Positions 1 through 8,467 of a stretch of DNA of 64,000 nucleotides are shown piece by piece. Under the pieces are notes generated by a model. The model did no database searches. It was not told where the DNA came from and worked only from the letters and a program-made list of their open reading frames with translations. Position 1 is the stretch's first letter, and every line of letters starts with the position of its first letter. Position numbers and translations under genes: made by a program. The DNA is taken from positions 62,001-126,000 of the forward strand of contig NZ_FYDX01000003.1 of the NCBI RefSeq assembly GCF_900187455.1, read 5' to 3'. Source of the DNA: Pseudomonas sp. Irchel 3E13 (GTDB lineage Bacteria; Pseudomonadota; Gammaproteobacteria; Pseudomonadales; Pseudomonadaceae).

Positions 1-123
1 TCGCCTGGTCCTGACCCCGTCGTCACTTATTGCCCGCCATTCAGCGTCCGCCCGGTTGATTGTTCCGGGTCGGGCGCTGGTCGACACTGCGCGTTCCGTT
101 CCCTGTTCAGTTGGAGTTGTGCC

Positions 124-1038
124 ATGACCGATTCGGTGCGCCTGGAAGACAAAGTGGTGATCGTCACGGGAGCCGGCGGCGGCCTCGGCCGCGCCCACGC
201 CCTGCTGTTCGCTCGCCACGGGGCGAAAGTGGTAGTCAACGACCTGGGCGGCTCGACCCACGGCGAGGGCGCCAATGCCTCGGCGGCGGACCGCGTGGTG
301 GCGCAGATCCGCGAAGCCGGCGGCACCGCGGTGGCCAACCACGACTCGGTCACCGACGGCCAGCGCATCGTCGAACAGGCCCTGGACAGTTTCGGCCGCA
401 TCGACGTGGTGGTGAACAACGCCGGCATCCTGCGGGACAAGACCTTCCACAAAATGGACGACGCCGATTGGGACCTGGTCTACAAGGTCCACGTCGAGGG
501 CGCCTACAAAGTCACTCGCGCCGCCTGGCCGCATTTGCGCGAGCAGAACTGGGGGCGGGTGATCTTCACCTCGTCGACCTCGGGCATCTACGGCAACTTC
601 GGCCAGGCCAACTACGGCATGGCCAAGCTCGGCCTGTACGGCCTGACCCGCACCCTGGCGCTGGAAGGGCGCAAGAACGGCGTGCTGGTCAACGCCATCG
701 CCCCCACGGGCGGCACGCGCATGACCGAAGGGCTGATCCCGCCGCAGGTGTTCGAACAGCTCAAGCCCGAGCTGATCAGCCCATTGGTGGTGTACCTGGG
801 CAGCGAGCAGTGCCAGGACAGCGGCAACCTCTATGAAGTCGGCGGCGGCTGGATTGGCCAGGTGCGTTGGGAGCGCAGCCTGGGCGCCGGTTTCGATCCG
901 CAGCAGGGTTTCAGCGTCGAAGACGTCGCGGCCAATTGGGGTCGCATTGGCGACTTTGAAGGCGCCGTGCATCCGAAGGACAGCCTGGAAGCGCTGCAAC
1001 AGATGATGGCCAATCTGCAGGCGTTCGCCGGTCGCTGA
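124..1038 (+). CDS. SDR oxidoreductase, HSD17B4-like (3R)-hydroxyacyl-CoA dehydrogenase type
   Basis: Predicted NAD(P)-dependent dehydrogenase of 304 aa. The Rossmann glycine motif TGAGGGLG is at residues 15-22, NNAG at 98-101, and the catalytic Tyr164/Lys168 pair in YGMAK. The stretch after the first Rossmann strand (VVVNDLGG), the GIYGNFGQANY segment and the GGGWIGQVRWER tail closely resemble the dehydrogenase domain of peroxisomal multifunctional enzyme 2, so a 3-hydroxyacyl-CoA substrate is the best guess; the true substrate is unknown. The ATG has a GGAG ribosome site about 8 nt upstream. It stands alone, with no hydratase domain fused or visible next to it. Confidence 0.88.
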   Translation: MTDSVRLEDKVVIVTGAGGGLGRAHALLFARHGAKVVVNDLGGSTHGEGANASAADRVVAQIREAGGTAVANHDSVTDGQRIVEQALDSFGRIDVVVNNAGILRDKTFHKMDDADWDLVYKVHVEGAYKVTRAAWPHLREQNWGRVIFTSSTSGIYGNFGQANYGMAKLGLYGLTRTLALEGRKNGVLVNAIAPTGGTRMTEGLIPPQVFEQLKPELISPLVVYLGSEQCQDSGNLYEVGGGWIGQVRWERSLGAGFDPQQGFSVEDVAANWGRIGDFEGAVHPKDSLEALQQMMANLQAFAGR

Positions 1039-1100
1039 AGCGGCCCGTTTCCCGTCGTGATCTATGCTGGAAGGCCGTGATCGCGACAGGAGTGCGAACG

Positions 1101-1442
1101 ATGTATGAATCAAAAAATGACGCCGTCATCTCGGCCGATCAATTTCGCAGCCGCCTGCTGCTGCATGCGCTGGGCGCGGGTTTGCTGGTGGTGGGCTCGA
1201 TCCTGATCGGGGTGACCGGGCATCTGTATTTCGAAGAAGGCGTGAAGTGGTACGACGCGGCGTTCAACGCCACCTTGCTGCTGGGTGGCATGGGGCCGGT
1301 GGACTTGCCGGAGACGCCGGGCGGCAAGGTGTTTTTCGCTGTGTACGGGTTGTACGTGGGCCTGGTGTTTGTCGCCAGCATCGGCCTGATTCTGGCGCCG
1401 GTGGCGCACCGGTTGTTGCACCGGTTTCATTGTGACGACTGA
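1101..1442 (+). CDS. Small two-helix membrane protein resembling a K+ channel pore module with a degenerate filter
   Basis: A 113-aa inner-membrane protein. The ATG at 1101 is chosen because AGGAG lies 8 nt upstream; an in-frame GTG at 1077 has no such site. The layout is helix (about residues 23-48), a short amphipathic loop with WYDAAFNATLLLGGMGPVD (about 54-72), then a second long helix (about 78-105) and a basic tail. This is the order of a 2-TM potassium channel: outer helix, pore helix, filter, inner helix. Where a channel would have TVGYGD the sequence reads GGMGPVD. It could be a divergent channel, a channel-derived accessory protein, or chance similarity. No partner gene is adjacent. 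Confidence 0.72.
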   Translation: MYESKNDAVISADQFRSRLLLHALGAGLLVVGSILIGVTGHLYFEEGVKWYDAAFNATLLLGGMGPVDLPETPGGKVFFAVYGLYVGLVFVASIGLILAPVAHRLLHRFHCDD

Positions 1443-1456
1443 TTTGGCGACGCCAT

Positions 1457-1484
1457 AAAAAAGGCCGCTGCAAACGCAGCGGCC
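1457..1484 (-). terminator. Rho-independent terminator (minus strand)
   Basis: Perfect 9-bp stem GGCCGCTGC/GCAGCGGCC (1463-1471 with 1476-1484) and a 4-nt loop. On the plus strand it is preceded by AAAAAA at 1457-1462, so the U-tract follows the hairpin on the minus strand. It ends minus-strand transcription arriving from the regulator side. Confidence 0.85.
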
Positions 1485-1614
1485 AAGTAAGACGCAGATC
1501 AAGGAGCTTCAAAATCAACGTCGGTGAAACTGAAGGGTGACGCTTCGGAACAACAATCGAGGAGCACTCTAGGGGGAGAGTATTAACCGACCATTAAGGG
1601 GGCCGAAGCGTCAA
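1457..1614 (-). ncRNA. Candidate intergenic small RNA ending in a strong terminator
   Basis: The 296-bp space between the channel-like gene and the IclR gene has no good ORF. On the minus strand an 11-bp inverted repeat (TGACGCTTCGG at 1538-1548 and its complement at 1603-1613) encloses a C-rich loop, and the strand then runs into a 9-bp GC hairpin followed by six Ts. A TTGACG hexamer (minus strand, 1609-1614) could be a -35 box but no well-spaced -10 is obvious. The layout suits either a free sRNA or the structured 3' end of the regulator transcript. It matches no RNA family that I can name. Confidence 0.4.
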
Positions 1615-1738
1615 CTTCGCGCCTTGGCGAACACCGGATCGCCAAGACAGGACAAAGGATAGTCAGCTCCAACCTGCGGAAAAATAGCGCTTTCTGACAT
1701 TCACCGTTGCGCTGCTCGCAACAGTGCACCAAAGCGGG

Positions 1739-2533
1739 TCACTGCGCTTCTTCATAGCCCATTCGCCAACTGATCGCCTTCGCCGTCGCCAGCAGCGTCT
1801 CGGCGGCCGGGCCTTGTTCGTCGGCATGGAAGATCGAGGTCGGGCCAACCACGGTGATCACCGCAGCAATCTTGCCCATCGCGTTGAACACCGGCGCCGA
1901 CAGCGCATCCACCCCCGGCATCAGCAAACCGTGCACATGGTGCAGGCCGCGTTCGCGGATGCGGGCGAACAGCTCGTCGTACTCCGCAGCGCTGTGGCCG
2001 GCTTGCGACAGTTCCTCGTCACGCAACTCGATGGTTTCCCGCTCCGGCAGGTAGGCGCCGAACACCAGCCCGGTGGACGAGCTGAGCAGCGGCAGCACCG
2101 ACCCGATCTGCGTGACCACCGTCACCGCGCGCACCGCCGGCTCGATATTCACCACCGTCGCGCCCTGATTGCCCCACACGGCGATGAAGCAGCTTTCATT
2201 CAGTTCGTCGCGCAGTTGCGACAGCGGCATCGCCGCGACCTTCAACACCTCCATTCCGCCCAATGCCGCCAGGCCGACCCGCAGCGCTTCACGGCCCAGG
2301 CCGTAGTGGTTGGTGGCCTGGTCCTGCTCGGCGAACCCGCTGGCGATCAGCGCCTGGAGATAGCGATGGACCTTGCTCGCCGGCATCTGCACGTGTTCGG
2401 CCAGACGCGACAGCGAGGTGGCCGGGGACAACTGCGCGAGGGCCTTGAGGATGTCGGTGCCGACTTCCGCCGAGCGAACCTTCTGTTTGCCGTTGTCGGC
2501 GGGGGGCGTGGCTTTGGGCATGGGTGTGTTCAC
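1739..2533 (-). CDS. hmgR: IclR-family regulator, likely HmgR repressor of homogentisate catabolism
   Basis: A 264-aa IclR protein: N-terminal winged helix (about residues 25-90, with [19 protein letters not shown]) and a C-terminal effector domain of about 170 residues. It is divergent from hmgA, the arrangement known in P. putida, where the IclR protein HmgR represses hmgABC and homogentisate releases it. That role is inferred from position and family. The GTG at 2533 is used; an ATG at 2521 would remove four residues, and neither has a strong ribosome site. Confidence 0.85.
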   Translation of the reverse strand: MNTPMPKATPPADNGKQKVRSAEVGTDILKALAQLSPATSLSRLAEHVQMPASKVHRYLQALIASGFAEQDQATNHYGLGREALRVGLAALGGMEVLKVAAMPLSQLRDELNESCFIAVWGNQGATVVNIEPAVRAVTVVTQIGSVLPLLSSSTGLVFGAYLPERETIELRDEELSQAGHSAAEYDELFARIRERGLHHVHGLLMPGVDALSAPVFNAMGKIAAVITVVGPTSIFHADEQGPAAETLLATAKAISWRMGYEEAQ

Positions 2534-2613
2534 TGTGCGGGGCAGGAATTCGGAGATGTTGGGCCCCGAAGAAGGACGGCGGTCTTTATAACTTGACGCC
2601 CCCAGGCAATCAA

Positions 2614-2640
2614 ATTACGTTATGCGTAATCAAATTACGA
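2614..2640. promoter_or_regulatory. Candidate HmgR operator between hmgR and hmgA
   Basis: A palindrome ATTACG-TTATG-CGTAAT occupies 2614-2630, followed at once by a repeat of CAAATTACG (2631-2639; first copy 2611-2619). It sits midway between the divergent hmgR and hmgA starts, about 95 nt before hmgA, in the only AT-rich patch of the gap. A TTGACG hexamer at 2593-2598 could be the -35 box of hmgA, which would place the palindrome over the -10 region, as expected for a repressor site. Binding is inferred. Confidence 0.55.
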
Positions 2641-2733
2641 ATAACAATAACGCAGAAGCGCCGCCATCGCTGCCTACGGCAGGCCGGGGTGGTCAACCTG
2701 CCACAACCGGCCCGGACACGGCCTGGAGGCTCG

Positions 2734-4035
2734 ATGAACCTCGATTCCACTTCCGCCCTCGCTTACCAGAGCGGCTTCGGCAACGAATTCGCCAGCGAGG
2801 CACTGCCCGGCGCCCTGCCGGTTGGCCAGAACTCCCCACAGAAAGCGCCTTACGGGTTGTACGCCGAGTTGCTGTCAGGCACCGCGTTCACCATGACCCG
2901 CCACGAACAGCGCCGCACCTGGCTGTACCGCATCCGTCCTTCGGCTCTGCACCCGGCGTTCGTGCGTCTGGAGCGGCAACTGGCTGGCGGTTCGCTGGGT
3001 GCGATCACGCCCAACCGCCTGCGCTGGAGCCCGCTGGAGATGCCGGCCGAGCCCACCGATTTCATCGACGGCTGGGTCACCATGGCGGCCAACTCGGCGG
3101 CGGAAAAACCAGCCGGCATCAGCATTCATTGCTACCGCGCCAATCGCTCCATGGAACGGGTGTTCTTCAATGCCGACGGTGAATTGCTGTTGGTGCCGCA
3201 ACAGGGTCGCCTGGGCCTGTTCACCGAATTGGGCCGGCTGGAAGTGGGGCCGCTGGAAATCGCGGTGATCCCGCGCGGGATGAAATTCCGTGTCGAGCTG
3301 CTGGACGGTGAAGCCCGCGGCTACATCGCCGAAAACCACGGCGCGCCGCTGCGCATCCCGGACCTCGGCCCGATCGGCAGCAACGGCCTGGCCAACCCGC
3401 GCGACTTCCTCGCCCCGGTGGCGCACTACGAGGAGCAGACCGGCCCGGTGCAACTGGTGCAGAAATTCCTCGGCGAACTGTGGGGCTGCGAGTTGCAGCA
3501 CTCGCCGCTGGATGTGGTCGCCTGGCACGGCAACAACGTGCCGTACAAATACGACCTGCGCCTGTTCAACACCATCGGCACCGTCAGCTACGACCATCCC
3601 GATCCGTCGATCTTCACCGTGCTCACCTCGCCGACCAGCGTGCCGGGCATGGCCAACCTCGACTTCGTGATCTTCCCGCCGCGCTGGATGGTCGCCGAGA
3701 AGACCTTCCGTCCACCATGGTTCCACCGCAACCTGATGAACGAGTTCATGGGCCTGATCCAGGGCGAGTACGACGCCAAGGCCGAAGGCTTCCTGCCCGG
3801 CGGTGCCTCGCTGCACGCTTGCATGAGCGCCCATGGCCCGGACGCCGAAACCTGCGCCAAGGCGATTGCCGTGGACCTGGCGCCGAACAAGATCGATAAC
3901 ACCATGGCCTTCATGTTCGAGACCAGCCAGGTGCTGCGTCCGAGCCGCCATGCGCTGGACTGCCCGCAGTTGCAGAACGACTACGATAGTTGCTGGGCCA
4001 CGCTGCCGAGCACCTTCACCCCGAACCGGAGATAA
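2734..4035 (+). CDS. hmgA: Homogentisate 1,2-dioxygenase
   Basis: A 433-aa Fe(II) dioxygenase that opens the ring of homogentisate to maleylacetoacetate in tyrosine and phenylalanine breakdown. The metal ligands are visible: His331 and Glu337 in HRNLMNEF, and His367 in CMSAHGPD, spaced as in characterised enzymes. The open frame extends upstream, but the ATG at 2734 has GGAGG 5 nt before it and gives the family's N-terminus ([12 protein letters not shown]). It is the first gene of a three-gene operon; fahA starts 2 nt after its stop. Confidence 0.97.
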   Translation: MNLDSTSALAYQSGFGNEFASEALPGALPVGQNSPQKAPYGLYAELLSGTAFTMTRHEQRRTWLYRIRPSALHPAFVRLERQLAGGSLGAITPNRLRWSPLEMPAEPTDFIDGWVTMAANSAAEKPAGISIHCYRANRSMERVFFNADGELLLVPQQGRLGLFTELGRLEVGPLEIAVIPRGMKFRVELLDGEARGYIAENHGAPLRIPDLGPIGSNGLANPRDFLAPVAHYEEQTGPVQLVQKFLGELWGCELQHSPLDVVAWHGNNVPYKYDLRLFNTIGTVSYDHPDPSIFTVLTSPTSVPGMANLDFVIFPPRWMVAEKTFRPPWFHRNLMNEFMGLIQGEYDAKAEGFLPGGASLHACMSAHGPDAETCAKAIAVDLAPNKIDNTMAFMFETSQVLRPSRHALDCPQLQNDYDSCWATLPSTFTPNRR

Positions 4036-4037
4036 GC

Positions 4038-5330
4038 ATGAATCAGACCGCCATTGCCCGCAGTTGGGTCGAGCACGCCAACGGGCATAGCGACTTCCCG
4101 CTGCAGAACCTGCCGCTGGGGATCTTCAGCCGCGCCGGTGGGGAGCGCCGTTCGGGCGTCGCCATCGGTGATGCCATTCTCGACCTGGACGCCGTGCTGG
4201 CTGCCGGCCTGTTCGACGGCGAAGCCCGCGCGGCTGTCGAAGCCACTCGCGGCGGCGCGCTCAACGCCTTCTTCGCCCTGGGTCGCGGCGCCCGTGTCGC
4301 CCTGCGCCAGCGCCTGCTGGAACTGCTGGCGCAAGACAGCCCGCACCAGGCTGCGCTGAAGGCCGCGCTGTACCCGGCCAGCGAGTGCGAACTGCACCTG
4401 CCGGCGCGGATTGGCGACTACACCGACTTCTACGTCGGCATCGAGCACGCCAAGAACGTCGGCAAGCTGTTCCGTCCCGACAACCCGCTGCTGCCCAATT
4501 ACAAATACGTGCCGATCGGCTACCACGGCCGCGCCTCGACCATCCGTCCGTCCGGCACCGACGTACGCCGTCCGAAGGGCCAGACCCTGCCGGCCGGCCA
4601 GACCGAGCCGAGCTTCGGCCCGTGCGCGCGCCTGGACTACGAGCTGGAAATCGGCATCTGGATCGGCCAGGGCAATGACCTGGGCGACGCCATCCCGGTG
4701 GCCGAGGCCGCCGAGCACATCGCCGGTTTCTGCCTGCTCAACGACTGGTCGGCGCGGGATATCCAGGCGTGGGAATACCAGCCGCTGGGTCCGTTCCTGT
4801 CCAAGAGCTTCATTTCAACCGTTTCTCCCTGGGTCGTTACCGCCGAGGCGCTGGAGCCGTTCCGTTGCGCCCAGCAGGCGCGTCCGGAAGGCGATCCGCA
4901 GCCGCTGTCGTACCTGCTGGACAAGCGCGATCAGGCTGGTGGCGCTTTCGATATTGAACTGGAAGTGCTGCTGCTCACCGAGCGCATGCGCGAGCAGAAC
5001 CTGCCCGCCCATCGCCTGACCCTGAGCAACACCCTGAGCATGTACTGGACCGTGGCGCAGATGGTTGCGCACCACAGCGTCAACGGTTGCCAGTTGCAGC
5101 CGGGCGACCTGTTCGGCTCCGGCACCTTGTCTGGCGCCAAGCCTGGCCAGTTCGGCAGCCTGCTGGAGATCACCGAGGGCGGCAAACTGCCGGTGGAACT
5201 GGCGAGCGGCGAAGTGCGCAAGTTCCTCGAAGACGGCGACGAAATCATCCTGCGCGCCCGCGCCAAGCGCGACGGCGTGGCCAGCATCGGCTTCGGCGAA
5301 TGCCGCGGCAAAGTTGTCGCGGCGCACTGA
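4038..5330 (+). CDS. fahA: Fumarylacetoacetase
   Basis: A 430-aa hydrolase that splits fumarylacetoacetate into fumarate and acetoacetate, the last step of the homogentisate route. Family landmarks are present: YTDFYVGIEHA, the acidic pair in DYELEIGIWIG, and NDWSARDIQAWEYQPLGPFLSKSF, which carry the expected divalent-metal and catalytic residues. The ATG at 4038 follows GGAG and comes 2 nt after the hmgA stop, so the two are translationally close. The next gene, maiA, follows after 12 nt. Confidence 0.96.
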   Translation: MNQTAIARSWVEHANGHSDFPLQNLPLGIFSRAGGERRSGVAIGDAILDLDAVLAAGLFDGEARAAVEATRGGALNAFFALGRGARVALRQRLLELLAQDSPHQAALKAALYPASECELHLPARIGDYTDFYVGIEHAKNVGKLFRPDNPLLPNYKYVPIGYHGRASTIRPSGTDVRRPKGQTLPAGQTEPSFGPCARLDYELEIGIWIGQGNDLGDAIPVAEAAEHIAGFCLLNDWSARDIQAWEYQPLGPFLSKSFISTVSPWVVTAEALEPFRCAQQARPEGDPQPLSYLLDKRDQAGGAFDIELEVLLLTERMREQNLPAHRLTLSNTLSMYWTVAQMVAHHSVNGCQLQPGDLFGSGTLSGAKPGQFGSLLEITEGGKLPVELASGEVRKFLEDGDEIILRARAKRDGVASIGFGECRGKVVAAH

Positions 5331-5342
5331 GAGGGCAGGGGC

Positions 5343-5978
5343 ATGGAACTCTTCACCTACTACCGTTCCACCTCGTCGTATCGGGTACGCATCGCGCTGG
5401 CGCTCAAGCAACTGGAGTTCCAGTCGCTGCCGGTCAACCTGCTCAAGGGTGAACAGCGCGAAGAACACTTCCTCGCGCTCAACCCCCAGGGCCGGGTGCC
5501 GGCACTGAAAGCCGATTCCGGTGAAGTGCTGGTGCAGTCGCCAGCGATCATCGAGTACCTGGAAGAGGTTTATCCACAGCCCGCGCTACTGCCGCAGGAC
5601 CCGGTGCAACGCGCCCGGGCCCGGGGCGTGGCGGCGTTGATCGGCTGCGATATCCATCCGTTGCACAACGTCAGCGTGCTGAACCAGTTGCGTCAGTTGG
5701 GGCAGGACGAGGCGGCGGTGAACCAGTGGATTGCCCACTGGATCGGCCAGGGCCTGGCGGCGGTGGAGCAGTTGATTGGCGACAGCGGCTTTTGCTTCGG
5801 TGATGAGCCGGGATTGGCGGATGTGTACCTGATTCCGCAGGTGTATGCGGCCAAGCGCTTCAATATCGATCTGGGCGGCTATCCGCGGATCTTGCGGGTG
5901 GTGGAGTTGGCGGAGGAGCATCCGGCGTTCGTGATTGCGCATCCTTCGCGGCAGCCGGATACGCCGGCGGCGGGGTGA
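5343..5978 (+). CDS. maiA: Maleylacetoacetate isomerase (zeta-class GST)
   Basis: A 211-aa glutathione S-transferase of the zeta class that isomerises maleylacetoacetate to fumarylacetoacetate with glutathione. The N-terminal thioredoxin-like domain starts MELFTYYRSTSSYRVRIAL; this SS-x-RVRIAL signature is the zeta-class active-site segment. The helical C-terminal domain includes the FCFGDEPGLADVYLIPQ segment. It is the third gene of the hmg operon and is followed by a hairpin at 5984-6019. Confidence 0.95.
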   Translation: MELFTYYRSTSSYRVRIALALKQLEFQSLPVNLLKGEQREEHFLALNPQGRVPALKADSGEVLVQSPAIIEYLEEVYPQPALLPQDPVQRARARGVAALIGCDIHPLHNVSVLNQLRQLGQDEAAVNQWIAHWIGQGLAAVEQLIGDSGFCFGDEPGLADVYLIPQVYAAKRFNIDLGGYPRILRVVELAEEHPAFVIAHPSRQPDTPAAG

Positions 5979-5983
5979 ATACA

Positions 5984-6019
5984 AGGGCCTCATCGCAGGC
6001 TTGCCAGCGATGAGACCCT
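5984..6019. terminator. Bidirectional hairpin between maiA and the SirB1 gene
   Basis: CTCATCGC (5990-5997) pairs with GCGATGAG (6007-6014) around AGGCTTGCCA, with GGG/CCC extending the stem. It lies between two convergent genes. The core resembles half of a Pseudomonas REP-type palindrome, so it may be a repeat serving as terminator. There is no long U-tract. Confidence 0.5.
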
Positions 6020-6824
6020 AATGAACTGACCTCTTCCCCGGCGGCAACTGCGCCAACCGCTCCGTCAGCCGCAACCGCTGGATCGGATCATCCGTCAGCA
6101 ACAACGCATGCTCCAGGTCGAAGCGCTCGGCATGGGGGCAATCCAGATGCTGATAAAGCGTCGCCCGCGCCAGGTAATCACTGGCCAGCGGCGGCCCCAG
6201 ATCCAGCACCCGTTCGGCATCCTTCAACGCCGCCAGATCGTTGTCATGGGTCGCATGCAACTGTCGCAAATTACGCGACAGGCGCTGAAGCATCTGCCGC
6301 GCACTGGCGACCTGCAGATGTTCCGCACTCAACGGCACCTGCGGACCGAACTGGCGTCCAAGCAACTCGCGGCAATCGGCCGGGTACAATCGCCGCCCGC
6401 CGCACGGATCAAGCAGATGATCCGCCCCAGGCACGCGCAACAGAAAATGCCCCGGAAAATTCACCCCTTCCAGCGGAATCGACAGCCCGCGCGCCAACTC
6501 CAGGCTCAACAGCGCCAGCGTCAGCGGCTGGCCCCGACGGCGCAGCAGCAATTGATCGAGCATTCCGGCCTGGGGCCGCAGCGGGTGATATTCGTCTTCC
6601 TGGAAACCCAGTGCGCAGAGCTTGCGCAGCAGGGGCTGGGCCAGCTCTGCCAGCGGTAGCATCGGCAGGCTGTTGCTGACTTCGTGCTGCAGCGTCTGCA
6701 GCGCTTTCATCACCTCTGCCGGCTGCACCTGGTCGTCATGCTCGGCGGCAATCCACAGCCCGGCCTCGAACAAGGCCGGGGGAGTGCGTTCCAGACAGTC
6801 CAGGCAGGCTTGGCGTGGGTTCAT
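6018..6824 (-). CDS. SirB1-family transglutaminase-like/TPR protein
   Basis: A 268-aa cytoplasmic protein of the SirB1 family. The central part (GLSIPLEGVNFPGHFLLRV and the DPCGGR segment) carries the family's transglutaminase-like core, and the C-terminal third resembles tetratricopeptide repeats (ALKDAERVLDLGPPLASDYLARATLYQHLDC). The biochemical role of the family is poorly known. The ATG at 6824 is preferred over one 13 codons upstream because a GGAG site lies just before it. It converges on maiA. Confidence 0.82.
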   Translation of the reverse strand: MNPRQACLDCLERTPPALFEAGLWIAAEHDDQVQPAEVMKALQTLQHEVSNSLPMLPLAELAQPLLRKLCALGFQEDEYHPLRPQAGMLDQLLLRRRGQPLTLALLSLELARGLSIPLEGVNFPGHFLLRVPGADHLLDPCGGRRLYPADCRELLGRQFGPQVPLSAEHLQVASARQMLQRLSRNLRQLHATHDNDLAALKDAERVLDLGPPLASDYLARATLYQHLDCPHAERFDLEHALLLTDDPIQRLRLTERLAQLPPGKRSVH

Positions 6825-6938
6825 GGTGGTCTCCGCTGAGAGCTTCTGTTTTAGCCCTCGCACACCGTTTCGTCCAGTGCCCCGGCAGGCTTCGGGGCGC
6901 CGCCTATACTTGTTTCAGCACTTAACGAGGGCCCGCAG

Positions 6939-7961
6939 ATGTTCGCTCTCATGCAAAGCACGCGCACCCAGTCATTGCACCTGTGTATCGACCAGACCAC
7001 CGGCCTCAAGGCGGTGATCGCGATCCACAACGAGCGGCTGGGCCCCGCGCTGGGCGGTTGTCGCTACCTGGCCTACCCGGATGACGACAGCGCCATGACC
7101 GACGCCATTCGTCTGGCCCAGGGCATGACCTACAAGGCGGCGCTGGCCGGCTTATCGCTGGGCGGCGGTAAAGCGGTGATCATCCGCAATCCCCATGTGG
7201 AAAACCGCGCGGCACTGTTCGAGGCGTTCGGGCGTTTCATCGAATCGCTGGAAGGCCGCTACATCACCGCGACCGACAGCGGCACCTCGACCCTGGACAT
7301 GGACTGCATCGCCCAGACCACCCGCCACGTCACCAGCACCACCCGCGCCGGCGATCCCTCCCCGCATTCCGCCATGGGCGTGTTCGCCGGCATTCGCGCC
7401 ACGTCGATGGCGCGGCTGGGCAGCGACAACCTGGAAGGTTTGCGGGTGGCGGTTCAGGGCTTGGGCAATGTCGGCTATGCGCTGGCCGAACAACTGCATG
7501 CGGCGGGGGCGGAATTGCTGGTCAGCGACCACGATCGGGGACGGGTGCAACTGGCGATGGAGCAGTTCAATGCGCAGCCAGTGGCGCCTGAAGCGCTGGT
7601 CGGCACGCCCTGCGATATCTTCGCGCCGTGCGGGCTGGGTTCGGTGCTGACCGCACAGAGCGTGATGCAACTGCGCTGCGCGGCGGTGGCGGGCTCGGCG
7701 AACAACCAGTTGACCAGCCTGCAGGTGGCCGACCAACTGGAAAACCGCGGCATTCTCTATGCCCCGGACTACGTCATCAATTCCGGCGGACTGATCTACG
7801 TGGCCCTGACTCACCAAGGCCATGACCCCGTCGCCATCACCGCGCACCTGTCGCGGATTCCCACCCGGCTGACCGAGGTGTTCGCCCACGCCCAGGCGGA
7901 AAAACGCTCGCCGGCGCGGGTCGCCGAGCAACTGGCCGAACGCCTGGTGTACGGCGGCTGA
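6939..7961 (+). CDS. Leu/Phe/Val-type amino-acid dehydrogenase
   Basis: A 340-aa NAD-dependent oxidative deaminase of the Glu/Leu/Phe/Val dehydrogenase superfamily. The substrate-domain signature GGGK is at residues 75-78, where the lysine is the expected catalytic residue, and the NAD-binding GLGNVG is at 174-179. The short N-terminal domain fits the leucine/phenylalanine branch rather than hexameric glutamate dehydrogenases. It probably converts branched-chain or aromatic amino acids to 2-oxo acids; the exact substrate cannot be read from sequence. GAGGG precedes the ATG. It is monocistronic, and yebG converges 3 nt after its stop. Confidence 0.88.
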   Translation: MFALMQSTRTQSLHLCIDQTTGLKAVIAIHNERLGPALGGCRYLAYPDDDSAMTDAIRLAQGMTYKAALAGLSLGGGKAVIIRNPHVENRAALFEAFGRFIESLEGRYITATDSGTSTLDMDCIAQTTRHVTSTTRAGDPSPHSAMGVFAGIRATSMARLGSDNLEGLRVAVQGLGNVGYALAEQLHAAGAELLVSDHDRGRVQLAMEQFNAQPVAPEALVGTPCDIFAPCGLGSVLTAQSVMQLRCAAVAGSANNQLTSLQVADQLENRGILYAPDYVINSGGLIYVALTHQGHDPVAITAHLSRIPTRLTEVFAHAQAEKRSPARVAEQLAERLVYGG

Positions 7962-7964
7962 GGC

Positions 7965-8225
7965 TTATTCCGCTGGCGCGTCGAGCAGTTCGGACAGGGC
8001 GTCCGGCTGGCTCTTGAACGCCTTGGCGAACACATCGCGGTTTTTCGCCATGTAGATACCGGCTTCCTCGACCTGCTGCTCGCTCAGCGACGGCACGGCT
8101 TTTTTCAACACGTCGGCCAACAGCTCGGCCAGTTCCAGCATCTTGTCGTGACGATCTGCTTCGGCTTTATCCATGAACAAGCGCTCCAGGTCGCGGCTGC
8201 TGCGGTACACCACTTCGACGGCCAT
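7965..8225 (-). CDS. yebG: YebG-family SOS-induced protein
   Basis: An 86-aa acidic protein that starts MAVEVVYRSSRDLERLFMDK and matches the YebG family (compact helical protein; DNA-damage inducible in E. coli; molecular function unknown). A near-perfect LexA site lies 43 nt upstream of the start, which independently supports the identification and predicts SOS control. It converges on the leucine-dehydrogenase-like gene with a 3-nt gap. Confidence 0.9.
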   Translation of the reverse strand: MAVEVVYRSSRDLERLFMDKAEADRHDKMLELAELLADVLKKAVPSLSEQQVEEAGIYMAKNRDVFAKAFKSQPDALSELLDAPAE

Positions 8226-8267
8226 TCATCACCTCACATGCCTTTCGATAATTGAAGATTGCGAATA

Positions 8268-8283
8268 CTGGGTTTTTATACAG
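8268..8283 (-). promoter_or_regulatory. LexA (SOS) box of yebG
   Basis: On the minus strand the site reads CTGTATAAAAACCCAG: CTG, ten bases mostly A/T, CAG, matching the CTG-N10-CAG gammaproteobacterial LexA consensus. It is 43 nt upstream of the yebG start, where it would cover the promoter. psiE on the other strand starts about 185 nt away and is less likely to be controlled by it. Confidence 0.85.
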
Positions 8284-8467
8284 TAATCCAGCAATGCTGG
8301 ATAGTGGCATTTTTATAGCTCAGATTTTGCAGTTGATGCGGAACAGGCGTGTCTTGCGGCAATTGGTCGCCTTCTCAAACGGGGCCCCTGGCCTTTTTAC
8401 TGCATGCAGGCAAAGCGTCATGTGCTTGTCGCATCCTCCGTCGAAGTCGTACCAAGGAATCCGCATC

